This document shows positions 16,929 through 26,605 of a stretch of DNA of 64,000 nt, piece by piece (positions within the stretch are counted from its first letter, which is position 1; the number at the start of each line of letters is the position of its first letter). The notes under the pieces were generated by a model. It had not been told where the DNA came from and ran no database searches. It saw only the letters and a program-made list of their open reading frames with translations. The position numbers and the translations under genes were made by a program. This stretch comes from Paenibacillus massiliensis subsp. panacisoli DSM 21345 (GTDB lineage Bacteria; Bacillota; Bacilli; Paenibacillales; Paenibacillaceae). The stretch lies in assembly GCF_000426545.1 (NCBI RefSeq), contig NZ_KE384536.1:164253-228252 (forward strand). The letters are read 5' to 3'.

Positions 16929-19013
16929 TTACTTATCAGTTGGATTGAATATTGAAAGTTCATTGAGCTTTGCATTAATGCGTCGAGTAACTTCGCCAAT
17001 CGTAATATCATATTCTCCAACACTTAGTGGATATGTCCACTCATCTTTTCCATAGACGATCCCCGAGTAGGTAAAGGTATTGTCTGCTTTTCTTATGGAC
17101 AGATATGGATTTGACAAAGGATTACCCTCAGCATCTTTGAATACGAATTTAACAAATCCACCGTAGCCAACCAGGTTAAAATCAGCTGTTTCATATACAC
17201 TAGAAGTAACACTCACATCTGATTTGGAACTCTTAATATATCCATTGGCAAAGGCATTCAACGTATATTTTCCGGAAGGAACCGAGAGCATATATTCCCC
17301 ATATACATCGGTCGTAGCTGTCCATAATTGATTGTACGTACTAGCAATTACCGTAGCTTGCTCCACTGGATAGCCATCAACTCCACCTACCTTACCTTTT
17401 ATTACACTTCCAGCTTTAGAGTTCATTGGGTCAAAAATGTATAATTTATTTAGTTCGACATTAACAAGACGAGTGACTTCACCAATTGTAACGTTATAGC
17501 TCCCAACACCTAAAGGATAAACCCATTCGTCTTTCCCATAAATTACTCCTGAGTAGACGGTGCTATTATCTATTCTTTTTATAGATATCATTGGATTTAT
17601 TAATGCTTTGCCATCAGTATCTTTAAGTACTAATTTAACAAAGCCACCATACCCCACCAAGTTAAAATCAAATATATTATACGTACTTGAAGTCACACTT
17701 ACATTTGATTTTGAATTATCTACATAACCATCTGCATAAACGCTTAATGTATAACTTTCTGAAGGAAGTAATAGTGCGTACTTCCCATACACATCCGTAG
17801 TCACTGTCCAAGATTGGTTATACGTGCTAGCTGTTACGGTAGCATACTCCACTGGCATACCTTCAATACCGTATACGGAACCTGTAACACTATGGACAAT
17901 TTCATCAGCAGGGAAATTCACCTCAACTGGTATGAGCTTATCATCAAGTGTACCATCACCTAACTGTCCATAATCGTTACCGCCCCAAGCCCAGACCGAT
18001 CCATCTTTTTTTATTGCTAGTTGATGACCGGGGTATTGAGCGTATGTTTTAGATATTTGAGTGACATCTGTTAATTCAACTGGAGTCACTTCAATCTGAT
18101 TAGTGAATATGTCTTCTTTAATTAATGCAACGGTCCCATCTGACTTCAATGCCATTCCATTTGATATGGCTACAATGTTATCTAGATTTTTAACTTGTGT
18201 AGGAGTTGATCTATAGTCATCCCAAACCCAGACAGTACCATCCACTTTAAGTGCCAGTGTAGCTGATGTAGAAATATTAGCGAGTGCTTTTACATTTTCT
18301 ATTCCTGAAATTTGTGTTGGTGTGGTCTGATAAGTTGAACCATTAACTAAGTATCCCCACTCCCACACAGTCCCATCTGATTTGACAGCTTTTGATTTTT
18401 CATAACTACCTGTGATAGAAACGACGTTTGACAAATTTTTCACTTGAACTGGAGTATATTGATCAACATAAGATCCATCCCCCAAAATTCCATATGCGTT
18501 ATAGCCCCAAGTCCATACAGTTCCATCTGATTTTAAAGCCAGCGAATGATGACTTCCAGCTGATATAGAAATTACATCATGTAGATTATGTACCATTACA
18601 GGTTTCGATTTGTAAGTATTTGTTCCGTCGCCTAGCTGACCTTCGCTGTTATATCCCCAGGACCACACAGTTCCGTCTGATTTCAGGGCAAGCTGAAAAC
18701 TATTCATCCCACCAACAACTTTCGTTATTTCACTCACATTTGGAATCTTCACTGGAATTTCAACAAAGTTAGGGTAACCAGCCAACTCGCCTCTTTCGTT
18801 CAACCCTAATCCCCACCCCCATACAGTTCCGTCTGATTTAACTGCATATGACCTGAGGGGGTCAGCTGCAACATTAATGAACTGATGTGAAGGATTAGAT
18901 TCAGATATTTCGTTGGACGAAGCATAGACAAAACCTGAGGTATTAGAAGTCATCATAAAAAACATTAAAAGTACCATGGTTATCAATCTAAATTTTCCAA
19001 ACAGGTTAGACAT
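16929..19013 (-). CDS. Secreted RCC1-repeat protein with two tandem carboxypeptidase-regulatory-like domains
   Basis: 694 residues. A signal peptide covers about 1-32 (LITMVLLMFFMMTSN...VYA). About residues 40-380 hold RCC1/BLIP-II-type propeller repeats with the pattern LKSDGTVWSWGYNxxGQLGDG. Two near-identical units of about 165 residues follow (near 383-545 and 548-692). Each opens with a carboxypeptidase-regulatory-like beta-sandwich (TTDVYGKYALLLPSESYTL) and ends with a VTIGEVTR segment. It has no anchor or catalytic motif; it probably binds a surface or glycan partner. It sits alone between two tmRNA 3'-end copies and is AT-rich, consistent with island cargo. AGGGG lies 10 bases before ATG 19013. 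Internal unit duplication is recent. Confidence 0.8.
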   Translation of the reverse strand: MSNLFGKFRLITMVLLMFFMMTSNTSGFVYASSNEISESNPSHQFINVAADPLRSYAVKSDGTVWGWGLGLNERGELAGYPNFVEIPVKIPNVSEITKVVGGMNSFQLALKSDGTVWSWGYNSEGQLGDGTNTYKSKPVMVHNLHDVISISAGSHHSLALKSDGTVWTWGYNAYGILGDGSYVDQYTPVQVKNLSNVVSITGSYEKSKAVKSDGTVWEWGYLVNGSTYQTTPTQISGIENVKALANISTSATLALKVDGTVWVWDDYRSTPTQVKNLDNIVAISNGMALKSDGTVALIKEDIFTNQIEVTPVELTDVTQISKTYAQYPGHQLAIKKDGSVWAWGGNDYGQLGDGTLDDKLIPVEVNFPADEIVHSVTGSVYGIEGMPVEYATVTASTYNQSWTVTTDVYGKYALLLPSESYTLSVYADGYVDNSKSNVSVTSSTYNIFDFNLVGYGGFVKLVLKDTDGKALINPMISIKRIDNSTVYSGVIYGKDEWVYPLGVGSYNVTIGEVTRLVNVELNKLYIFDPMNSKAGSVIKGKVGGVDGYPVEQATVIASTYNQLWTATTDVYGEYMLSVPSGKYTLNAFANGYIKSSKSDVSVTSSVYETADFNLVGYGGFVKFVFKDAEGNPLSNPYLSIRKADNTFTYSGIVYGKDEWTYPLSVGEYDITIGEVTRRINAKLNELSIFNPTDK

Positions 19014-19264
19014 CTCTCTCAGACCCCTTTTAGTAGATTGTGCAACTCAGTTATGAATTAATTAACGTTACTACCACTAGTCGGTAATGGCAACACCCCT
19101 TCACTATAAAATTATATACCCCAATATTCCCACACGATAAATATTCTGTCAAAATTTATTATCGCCCTATCCATATCAACTTATATCTGAAATATGTCGT
19201 ATTCGATGGCAGAGAAGCCCGAAGCCATCGAGCCGAAGCAGTCCTCCCCCTTTGATTCTGAACA

Positions 19265-19357
19265 AAGCAAAAATGGACACCGAATAGTGTCCGTTACTGG
19301 TACTGCATATGAAAGCGAGAAGAGTCGAACTCCTGTTCGAGGATAATCCACAGATAA
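19265..19357 (-). pseudogene. Decayed third copy of the tmRNA 3' end and its terminator flank
   Basis: From 19308 the plus strand matches the intact tmRNA 3' end at roughly 41 of 50 positions, mostly transitions. T-arm pairing is kept (AGGAG/CTCTT), which suggests descent from another species' ssrA rather than random decay. The GGACAC/GTGTCC hairpin at 19275-19292 precedes it, as at 16666. It points to an earlier, separate integration. Confidence 0.7.
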
Positions 19358-19534
19358 TTCCCTTCTGCATCTTCTCGTATACGTTTATTAATTTTTATAT
19401 AATATATGGATACACCTGATTCTTTGGCTTGCTTGCGTGCATGTTGATTAGCTTTTTGAGAATTTCTTGGAGCTGTTCTCGATTAGCGAACTTCTTGAAT
19501 CACTCCGACTTTATAATTGCGCTTATTATATCAT

Positions 19535-19572
19535 AAAGAGCCACCAACCAGATGACTGGCCGATGGCTCTTT
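19535..19572 (-). terminator. Terminator of ssrA
   Basis: AAGAGCCA pairs with TGGCTCTT, followed on the minus strand by TATGA. It lies 14 bases past the tmRNA 3' end. It differs from the GGACAC hairpin that follows the truncated copies, so the current terminator was probably brought in by the element. Confidence 0.65.
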
Positions 19573-19585
19573 GACTTACTACATA

Positions 19586-19947
19586 TGGAGGCGAGGGGAG
19601 TCGAACCCCTGTCCGAAGATAACGCCACATAAGCTTCTACGGGTGTAGTCACAGTTTTGATGTCACCCGAGTATCGCCCCGTAACCGGCTATACTTTGGG
19701 TCAGCCTGATTGTCTTCTTCAGTACACCCCAGGCGGAGATGTAACAGCGTATCCCACTATAGGTTAGCCCCTACATCCGGCACATGGGCGATGCAGGAGA
19801 GGAGCACGCTCACAGGTTATTAAGCTGCGAAAGCGTAGTTAGTTTGTTGTTTGCCGTTTAATAGGCTTTAGCGTTGATGAAGTGGACGCGTCCCCACTAC
19901 CCGCTACTCATGCTCGAACTATCCCCGTCGAATCCAAGAACGCCCCC
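19586..19947 (-). ncRNA. ssrA: Transfer-messenger RNA
   Basis: 362 bases. The 5' GGGGGCG pairs with the 3' CGCCUCC, followed by discriminator A; CCA is not encoded. The T-arm GGGGTTCGACTCCCC is intact. The tag frame runs from resume codon GGC at 19855 to tandem TAA stops at 19822-19817 and encodes GKQQTNYAFAA, ending in the AFAA-type degradation signal. It rescues stalled ribosomes together with SmpB, encoded just upstream. Its 3' end is duplicated twice downstream, marking a used integration site. Confidence 0.96.
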
Positions 19948-20040
19948 TCATTAAGAAGGGCCTGGATTAAATCCGGCAAGGCCGGGCATAAGCATCTAAT
20001 CTAGCCGTAAGAATAACTTCAATAACAATACTGCTTAATT

Positions 20041-20049
20041 AGTATAGCA
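20041..20049 (-). promoter_or_regulatory. Extended -10 promoter of ssrA
   Basis: TGCTATACT on the minus strand, a TG-N extended -10. The 17-base-spaced -35 (TGTATT) is weak. Transcription would start near 20034 and give an 85-base 5' leader, with a GCCCGGCCTTGCCGG hairpin, for RNase P removal. Confidence 0.6.
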
Positions 20050-20330
20050 TAATTCCGTCTCTAAATACAGACATCCTGCTATACTGAAGATGTATAAAAT
20101 ACATCCAAAACAGGTCAATCAAGGCTACCACAGCAGGAAACACCTATCCTGCCAGCTCTTTCATGGACTACAGGTGACCGCCTGAAGATCGACTACTTTG
20201 TTAAGTCACCGCTTTTCTTTAGTCACTCAACTTCTCTAGTTACCACTTATCCTATTGGCAGGTGTCTCTCCATCAGATAAGTTATTCACCATGTCTCTTG
20301 CCCTAACTCTGTCACTCAAAGCCCGAAGCC
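20050..20330. other. Intergenic between smpB and ssrA
   Basis: About 280 bases with no supported gene or clear terminator. The strong ssrA promoter lies at its lower edge. Confidence 0.5.
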
Positions 20331-20810
20331 TTAACGAGCGATCTTCTGCTTCTCACGCAACGCACGCTGGATATCACGCTGTGCATCACGCTTGGCTGCC
20401 GAGTCGCGCTTGTCGAACTGCTTCTTACCTTTACCGAGACCGAGCAGCAGCTTGGCATAGCCATTACGCACATAGATCTTCAATGGTACGATCGAGTAGC
20501 CCTCCTGCTTGGACTGGCCCAGCAGCTTCAGAATCTGCGCCTTGTGCAGCAGCAGCTTCCGTGTACGGGTCGGATCATCCGGATTGCTACGATTCCCCTG
20601 CTCGAACGGGCTGATATGCATATTGTGAATATGAATCTCTCCATTACGAATAGTGGCGAAAGCATCTCCGATGTTCGCACGTCCATTGCGCAGCGACTTG
20701 ATCTCGGTTCCGGTCAAGACCATGCCCGCCTCATAAGTATCCTCAATAAAATAATCGTGGGAGGCCTTTTTGTTCTGGGCCAGCACTTTTCCGTCCGCTT
20801 TCTTCGCCAT
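20331..20810 (-). CDS. smpB: SsrA-binding protein
   Basis: 159 residues, the normal SmpB length. It binds the tRNA-like domain of tmRNA and brings it to stalled ribosomes. Recognisable segments are [20 protein letters not shown] near residue 15, [18 protein letters not shown] near residue 34, and the basic C-terminal tail ([20 protein letters not shown]) that enters the mRNA channel. ATG 20810 lies 8 bases after GGAG; a longer frame to 20873 has no site. It lies between rnr and ssrA, the conserved Bacillales order. Confidence 0.96.
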   Translation of the reverse strand: MAKKADGKVLAQNKKASHDYFIEDTYEAGMVLTGTEIKSLRNGRANIGDAFATIRNGEIHIHNMHISPFEQGNRSNPDDPTRTRKLLLHKAQILKLLGQSKQEGYSIVPLKIYVRNGYAKLLLGLGKGKKQFDKRDSAAKRDAQRDIQRALREKQKIAR

Positions 20811-21219
20811 GAGATTCACTCCTTCATCCACTAATTGCACACAACTACTCATCTCAGAATTTATACTGTACATTACCTTATTTATTACACTGTCACGACT
20901 GTCGCGCAGAAATTACCGCGAAAATAACCCCGGAATATAATTTCTACTCCGCATGTAAAAGTCTGATATTACGGATATCCCGTCTGTGTCAGAGCTTTAT
21001 TGTACCAAATTTGGCTCCCTCAAGGCAAGGAAGCGCATCATTTACTTACAGGCATTGGCAACCCTGCAATGAAAGGCATTTCATGCCCTCTGTTCACTTA
21101 TGCCTTGGAAGCATTCCTGTGAATCATACTGATCACTTACCCACTGCTGTCCATTCTAACGCAACCAAGGAAGTGTCTAAGCTAAGGGCTTAACATCACA
21201 ACCATCTCACAATAGCAAT
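20811..21219. other. Intergenic between rnr and smpB
   Basis: About 410 bases. The smpB promoter presumably lies here, but no -35/-10 pair stands out. Short plus-strand frames near 21011 lack coding character. Confidence 0.4.
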
Positions 21220-21257
21220 ACGGCATCGGCCATCCTTGTAGGGAGTACCGACGCCGT
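21220..21257 (-). terminator. Hairpin downstream of rnr
   Basis: ACGGCGTCGG pairs with CCGATGCCGT with one mismatch pair. The T run is weak (TATTGCTATTGT), so it may be a leaky terminator. Confidence 0.45.
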
Positions 21258-21377
21258 GACTGTTTACCGATATGTTATCCTTTTACTACTGTTCTACTGT
21301 TACTACTGCTGCTACCCGCTCACCATCTCTGCCTCGCAGCTTTTGAGCCTTTTCACAATATCATTTTTCTTGCCGAA

Positions 21378-23981
21378 TTACTTCTTTTTCTTGCGAACAA
21401 AAGCCGCTGTGCCGTTGCCATTGCCGTTCCCCTTACTCTTCCGCTTGCGGCGCGATCCACCGTTTCTTCCAGGGACCGCTCCTTCACCAATGAAAATCCC
21501 GCTCTCACTGGTCTTCTTGCGACGCCCTTGACCACCCAAGCCCTTACCACCGCCAGCAGGTGCTGGCGAATTGTAGCCGCCCTTGCCGCTACCGAAGGCA
21601 AAGCTACGCTGCTGTGCAGGCTGATCTGCTCGCGATGTACCCTGTTCAGGGCCACCTTTGCGGCCATTTCCACCGGACTTCGCCGGGTTGCCGGTCTTGG
21701 ACTTCGGCTTGCCGCGTTCGCCTTGGCGACCTCGGTGATCTTCGCTACGTGAAGAGCCCTTGCCTCGTCCTCCGCCAAATCTGCCGCCGCCACCTTCAGA
21801 ACGGCCACCATCCGCACGATCTGGTCGCCCTCGCTCGCGGCGTGGCTTCATATCGACCATCTCGAAGTCAATCGTATGCTCATCCATATTGACACGAGCG
21901 ACGCGAATCTTGACCTCATCCCCGATGCGGAACACCTTGGAGGTGCGCTCACCAATCAGGGCCATATGCTGCTCATCAAAATGATAGAAGTCATCGGTCA
22001 ATCCGCTCAAGCGAATCAGACCTTCGACGGTATTCTCCAGCTCGATGAACATACCGAAGCCTGTCACGCTGCTGATAATCCCATCGAATTCCTGCCCGAC
22101 CTTATCGAGCATGTATTCTGCTTTCTTCATCTGCTCGGTATCCCGCTCAGCATCTACTGCTACCCGCTCACGCTCAGAGGATTGCTGTGCGATGTCATGC
22201 ATACGGCTGGCCAAATACTCCTGGCGATCGGCCGGAAGGAGCCCACCATGCTCAATGACCTCGCGAATGACGCGGTGAATGACAAGATCCGGATAACGAC
22301 GGATTGGCGAGGTGAAATGGGAGTAATATTCAGCTGCCAGCCCGAAGTGCCCCGTCATCGACGCATCGTATTTCGCCTGCTTCATAGAACGCAGCATCAT
22401 CGTACTGATGACGGTCTGCTCCTTGGTACCCTCGATCGACTCCAGCAAGCTCTGGAGTGCACGCGGATGAATCGCATTACCTCGACCCTTAATTTGATGT
22501 CCAAAATTCGCAGCAAAAGCCATGAAGTTCTGCAGCTTTTCCTGATCCGGGTCCTCGTGAATCCGGTAGATGAACGGTACCTTCAGCCAGTGGAAATGCT
22601 CAGCGACAGTCTCATTCGCTGCCAGCATGAATTCCTCGATGATCTGCTCTGCGATCGTCCGCTCTCTTTTGACAATATCAACCGCCTTGCCCTCTTCGTC
22701 CACGATGACCTTCGCCTCGTCGAAGTCAAAGTCCACCGCTCCACGCTTCATCCGCTTGTTGCGCAGCTTGAGCGCCAGCTCCTTCATGAGTCGGAAGTTA
22801 TCGACGAGGTCGGCGTAGCGTTCCATCACTTCCGGGTCCTCTTCCTCCAGAATGATGCGAACATTCTTATAGGTCATCCGTTCCTTCGTCTTGATCACAC
22901 TGGTGAAAATATCATGGCGCACGACCTTCATCTGCTCATCGAATTCCATCTCGCATGACATGGTCAGTCGATCCACTTGCGGGTTCAAGGAACAGATTCC
23001 GTTCGACAGGCGGTGCGGCAGCATCGGAATAACACGGTCCACAAGGTACACGCTACAGCCCCGATTATATGCCTCCTGGTCCAGCTTGGAATTCTCCCGC
23101 ACATAATAGCCCACATCGGCGATATGCACACCCAGCAGGTAATGTCCGTTCTCCAGTCGCTCTACATTGACCGCATCATCCAGATCCTTGGCATCCTCAC
23201 CATCAATCGTTACGATCGTCTTGCCGCGCAGGTCACGGCGCCCCTGACGGATGATCTCATCCTCCGTAATGGCATCAGGTGCAGCCTCTGCTTCAGCCAT
23301 GACCTCCTCCGGAAATGCCTCTGGAAGCTGGTGCTTGCGGATGACAGAGAGGATATCGATACCCGGATCATCCTTATGACCGAGAATCTCAATGATCTCG
23401 CCCTCTGCCGCTGCCCGTCCCTCTGGATAATTGACGATCTTGACGACCACCTTCTGCCCGTTCACCGCTCCATTGAAGGATGGCTGTGGGATGAAGATAT
23501 CCCGATTCACACGCTTGTCATCTGGCAGTACAAATCCGTATACCTCATGGCTCTGGAAGACACCTACGATCTGGGTGATGCCACGGGTAACGATACGCAC
23601 CACTTCGCCCTCCAGGCGCCCGCCAGAAGGTCCGCTCGATGTGACACGGACCAGAACAGTATCCCCATTCATAGCCCCTTTGAGGTCATTCGCATGAATG
23701 TATACATCCTTCGATTCCCGATCCTCAGGAATGAGAAAAGCAAAACCCTTCGCATGAGACTGCAGCCGACCGCGGATCAGGTTCATCCGTTCCGGCACCC
23801 CGTAACGATTGTTGTGTGTCAGCAGAATTTGTCCGCTTTCCTCCAGCGCATTCAGCACCTTCAGGAACTCCCTGAAATCAGATGCCTCTTCAATGCCGAA
23901 ATGCTGCTCCAGCTCCTGGTAGGTCATAGGTTTATAAGCGGTCTCCCGCATAAACTCCAAAATTGCTTCTTTCGTTATCAT
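21378..23981 (-). CDS. rnr: Ribonuclease R
   Basis: 867 residues. Processive 3'-5' exoribonuclease able to digest structured RNA; it works in trans-translation to degrade the non-stop mRNA. Order: winged-helix N-terminus (1-70), OB/cold-shock domains (70-230), RNB catalytic domain from about 250 with [12 protein letters not shown] carrying the catalytic aspartates, S1 domain near 640-720, then an unusually long Gly/Arg/Ser/Lys-rich tail of about 130 residues ending in KKKK. ATG 23981 lies 8 bases after AGGTGG. It is followed by smpB and ssrA and preceded by secG, whose terminator separates them. The tail is low-complexity and probably binds RNA. Confidence 0.96.
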   Translation of the reverse strand: MITKEAILEFMRETAYKPMTYQELEQHFGIEEASDFREFLKVLNALEESGQILLTHNNRYGVPERMNLIRGRLQSHAKGFAFLIPEDRESKDVYIHANDLKGAMNGDTVLVRVTSSGPSGGRLEGEVVRIVTRGITQIVGVFQSHEVYGFVLPDDKRVNRDIFIPQPSFNGAVNGQKVVVKIVNYPEGRAAAEGEIIEILGHKDDPGIDILSVIRKHQLPEAFPEEVMAEAEAAPDAITEDEIIRQGRRDLRGKTIVTIDGEDAKDLDDAVNVERLENGHYLLGVHIADVGYYVRENSKLDQEAYNRGCSVYLVDRVIPMLPHRLSNGICSLNPQVDRLTMSCEMEFDEQMKVVRHDIFTSVIKTKERMTYKNVRIILEEEDPEVMERYADLVDNFRLMKELALKLRNKRMKRGAVDFDFDEAKVIVDEEGKAVDIVKRERTIAEQIIEEFMLAANETVAEHFHWLKVPFIYRIHEDPDQEKLQNFMAFAANFGHQIKGRGNAIHPRALQSLLESIEGTKEQTVISTMMLRSMKQAKYDASMTGHFGLAAEYYSHFTSPIRRYPDLVIHRVIREVIEHGGLLPADRQEYLASRMHDIAQQSSERERVAVDAERDTEQMKKAEYMLDKVGQEFDGIISSVTGFGMFIELENTVEGLIRLSGLTDDFYHFDEQHMALIGERTSKVFRIGDEVKIRVARVNMDEHTIDFEMVDMKPRRERGRPDRADGGRSEGGGGRFGGGRGKGSSRSEDHRGRQGERGKPKSKTGNPAKSGGNGRKGGPEQGTSRADQPAQQRSFAFGSGKGGYNSPAPAGGGKGLGGQGRRKKTSESGIFIGEGAVPGRNGGSRRKRKSKGNGNGNGTAAFVRKKKK

Positions 23982-24215
23982 GTGTATTGTCCACCTCGGG
24001 TGCCCTGTAATTTTGACCTGTGCGTATTGGCGATGTAGCCCCAGGCCAATGCGTCAATGCTGTGCCGGGTACATCCGAAGTCTGCTCCAGAACATACCTT
24101 TCCTGTACAGCAGACCTTAGTATACTCATACCCTAGTATACACCATATTAATCCACAGCATCCGTATAGGATGACCCATTATCCTTTTTAAGATTCGAAC
24201 CCGCATTTTCATTCA

Positions 24216-24253
24216 CAAAAAAAGCCTTCGTTTCATTGTGAAACGAAGGCTTT
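24216..24253 (-). terminator. Terminator of secG
   Basis: A perfect 15-bp stem, AAAGCCTTCGTTTCA against its complement, with a three-base loop and a T7 run on the minus strand. Strong intrinsic terminator between secG and rnr. Confidence 0.9.
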
Positions 24254-24266
24254 CATATTTCCTTGA

Positions 24267-24497
24267 TTAAGTATAGATAGCAACGATAACCGATACGATC
24301 ATGAACGCCGCACCCAGACCTGCAGTAGCACGTTGGAGCACCAGATCCATACCGCGAGCTTTGGTCTTACCGAACAGATGCTCAGCTCCACCAGAGATGG
24401 CACCGGACAAGCCTGCGCTCTTACCTTTTTGCAGCAATACTACGGTAACCACAGCCAGGGACAACACTACAAGCACAATCTTCAAGAACAATTCCAT
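24267..24497 (-). CDS. secG: Preprotein translocase subunit SecG
   Basis: 76 residues, two transmembrane helices (about 3-22 and 54-74), joined by a Gly-rich loop with LLQKGKSAGLSGAISGGAE, the SecG signature. It assists SecYE and SecA in protein export at the plasma membrane. ATG 24497 follows AGGAGGTGG with good spacing; a longer frame to 24590 has no site. It is monocistronic, with its own promoter at 24616-24644 and a strong terminator, ahead of rnr in the conserved order. Confidence 0.95.
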   Translation of the reverse strand: MELFLKIVLVVLSLAVVTVVLLQKGKSAGLSGAISGGAEHLFGKTKARGMDLVLQRATAGLGAAFMIVSVIVAIYT

Positions 24498-24615
24498 GTT
24501 AATCCACCTCCTATGAGACTGCATCTGATCTTCAAGAACCCAATACAGCAACATGTATGTCAAATGATGATTATCTGTAATTAGGGCCAAGCATAATGCT
24601 TAAAACACCAATTTC

Positions 24616-24644
24616 ATTCTATCATACCCCACGGAGGTTGACAA
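24616..24644 (-). promoter_or_regulatory. SigA-type promoter of secG
   Basis: Minus strand TTGTCA, 17-base spacer, TAGAAT. Each hexamer has one mismatch to consensus. About 119 bases upstream of the secG ATG. Confidence 0.75.
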
Positions 24645-24799
24645 CCTGATTTACGTGATTGGCTTTTTCAGCCGCTCCTACAATGAAATTCGTCTCATGG
24701 GATAGCAACGAAGTAGACCTTTACAAAAACGGATGCTAATGGAGTTCCATTTTCTTAATTCACAAAATTTCAAGGCCCTCTGTGATACTTGCATTTAGG

Positions 24800-24829
24800 T
24801 TGAGAAGGCGTTGCATGTATTGGTATAAT
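24800..24829 (+). promoter_or_regulatory. SigA-type promoter of the gene at 24884
   Basis: TTGAGA, 18-base spacer, TATAAT. It lies 55 bases upstream of ATG 24884. Confidence 0.7.
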
Positions 24830-24883
24830 AAGACAATTCATTCATACTACAAAATTCCAAGCTACAACAAAGGAGACAATTAC

Positions 24884-26035
24884 ATGACAGTGCAACAGCA
24901 AGCGGCCAAGGAGTCCTTGATTGAATGGTTGTCACACGAGCAAGAGCTGGGGCATAAGCCTCGCAGGATTGAGCCAGCGGGAGAGTTCGAACTGCACGGC
25001 ATGCGCTACTACATATTTAAGTACAAGAAGAATCTACTGGGTGGTTGGCTGATTGGGGTATGCGGCGGTTATGAGAGCCCCGAGGATACGCAGCACTGCG
25101 GTCATGTATTCAGTGAGATGCAGCCTTATAATCCATCTACAGCCGAGCAGGATGCCATCGCGATGGTGGAAATGATTCGTGAATACTGGATGCAACAAGC
25201 TGCAGCCTATGAAGCCGCTGGAGAAGCCCCAGCGCAGGGAGGCTCATCAGATTCCGATGACTCCGACGACTCTCCGGGGCTATTTACCGGATTCGTGCTG
25301 CTGAATTCATCTGAGTTCAATGAAGAACAGATCAAAGCGAATCTGCTTCAAGACTGGAGCATCTCGGTTGATGCTGCCGTGGCGGAGGAAGACCATTCTC
25401 GTGAAGATCAGGACGGCCCGACTCCCCTGGTCTTCGAGGCAGAGGGCTGTATGATCGCTGTCAGCTTCGTGAATGCCCCTGTTCCTGATGATGAGGCGGT
25501 ACGTAATGCAGCAAGCAATTATCTCTGGCCCGAGGCAGAAGAGGTCACTCGCACCCATGTCGCCCAGATCATCATCGCTGTATTCAAGCGCGAGAGCTCT
25601 CTGCTGGATACCGCTGCCGTATACACCAAGCTGGCCTCGAGCTGCCTTAAGCTCCCCAATGCGATCGGACTATACTCCTCGGGGACGGTATTCCAGCCTT
25701 CGTTCTTCCAGGAAGTAACGGAGGACATGAAGGTTAACGAGCAATTCCCGTTGTTAAACCTGGTATACTTCGGTTTGTTGCGTTCAGAGAACGGAGTGAG
25801 TGGCTATACGATTGGACTGAACTCCTTTGGCAAGGATGAGATCGAGGTGCTCGAAAGCCCTGCTTCTCCTGCTGAGCTCCGCGATTTTCTGGTGGATATA
25901 GCCTGGTATATTATCAGTTATAATGTTACCTTGCGCGATGGAGAGACCATTGGTTTCACTGAGGAGCAGAAGCTGGCCATTCGTCGCTCGGCTGGCGTGA
26001 ATATCCAGGGAGACACACTTAAGATTCAGTTCTAG
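24884..26035 (+). CDS. Hypothetical protein, 383 residues
   Basis: I do not recognise the family. It has two halves joined by an acidic linker (DSDDSDDSPG near residue 125). The first half contains short motifs rich in Trp, Gly and Tyr (YYIFKYKKNLLGGWLIGVCGG), like intake proteins of the DUF4261 or suppressor-of-fused type. The second half (FVLLNSSEFNEEQIKANLLQ, then VSFVNAPVPDDEAV, TRTHVAQIIIAVFKRESS) resembles DUF4261, a small domain that opens with a line such as VLL...W. There is no signal peptide or membrane segment. ATG 24884 follows AAAGGAGA; a longer frame from 24782 overlaps the promoter. The DUF4261 likeness is tentative. Confidence 0.6.
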   Translation: MTVQQQAAKESLIEWLSHEQELGHKPRRIEPAGEFELHGMRYYIFKYKKNLLGGWLIGVCGGYESPEDTQHCGHVFSEMQPYNPSTAEQDAIAMVEMIREYWMQQAAAYEAAGEAPAQGGSSDSDDSDDSPGLFTGFVLLNSSEFNEEQIKANLLQDWSISVDAAVAEEDHSREDQDGPTPLVFEAEGCMIAVSFVNAPVPDDEAVRNAASNYLWPEAEEVTRTHVAQIIIAVFKRESSLLDTAAVYTKLASSCLKLPNAIGLYSSGTVFQPSFFQEVTEDMKVNEQFPLLNLVYFGLLRSENGVSGYTIGLNSFGKDEIEVLESPASPAELRDFLVDIAWYIISYNVTLRDGETIGFTEEQKLAIRRSAGVNIQGDTLKIQF

Positions 26036-26101
26036 TAGCTCATGTATCTGACTTATACACTGTCATGAATAACATTCAATCATTCAGGAGGTTAAGCTCC
26101 C

Positions 26102-26578
26102 ATGCAGCCCCAGACCATCCAACTCGATGCATTTCAGGTAGTTGGCTACCGATTGGAAGCCACTGTTGAGGAATTCGAAGCAGGACTAGGCCAAGACACA
26201 TATCATGCCCTGGTCAATCGTAAGCATGAGCTATCCTCCATAAATCAAGATGAGGTATTACTCATCCAAATATACCCTGAAGATGAGGGATTCGATCCCA
26301 AGAGCGACACCTTCTCACATATTATCGGATATCGTACAGCTGGTATAGTAGAGGCGCCGTCCGAACTCATTATTCATCATATCGATAAGAGCTCTTATGT
26401 CCGATATACGCATGTTAGCCCCGAGTCTGCATTAAATGAGACCTATGATTACCTTTATCAAGAATGGATTCCGTCTCAAGGCTATGAGCTTCGGGACTAC
26501 GATTTTGAGGTATGGGGAGCTGCTTACCAGCCCGAAAGCGAAGCGAATAAGATCGAGCTGTACATTGCGATTAATTAA
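26102..26578 (+). CDS. GyrI-like/AraC effector-binding-domain protein
   Basis: 158 residues made of one GyrI-like ligand-binding fold without a DNA-binding part. Typical marks are the opening FQVVGYRLEAT, the central YPEDEGFDPKSDTFSHIIGY and the terminal YELRDYDFEVWGAAY...KIELYIAI. Stand-alone members bind drugs or cyclic organic molecules, and some hydrolyse cyclopropanoids. AGGAGG precedes ATG 26102. It follows the hypothetical gene by 66 bases and precedes the DJ-1/PfpI gene by 27 bases, so the three may be co-transcribed. The ligand is unknown. Confidence 0.78.
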   Translation: MQPQTIQLDAFQVVGYRLEATVEEFEAGLGQDTYHALVNRKHELSSINQDEVLLIQIYPEDEGFDPKSDTFSHIIGYRTAGIVEAPSELIIHHIDKSSYVRYTHVSPESALNETYDYLYQEWIPSQGYELRDYDFEVWGAAYQPESEANKIELYIAIN

Positions 26579-26605
26579 AACGGCTCAATGAGGGGAGGAG
26601 CGTCC

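Larger units (their letters stand above)
16693..19585. mobile_element. Probable remnant genomic island at the ssrA attachment site
   Basis: About 2.9 kb bounded by direct copies of the tmRNA 3' end (16693-16839 and 19577-19723). It holds one large RCC1-repeat gene and a decayed third copy of the tmRNA 3' end. No integrase, excisionase or phage gene is visible, so the element is degenerate or was moved in trans. Low GC compared with the flanking housekeeping genes supports foreign origin. Confidence 0.6.

Noticed and set aside
19176-19370. 64-codon minus-strand frame next to ssrA
   Set aside because: It covers the decayed tmRNA 3'-end copy and its hairpin flank, so it is RNA-gene remnant sequence.
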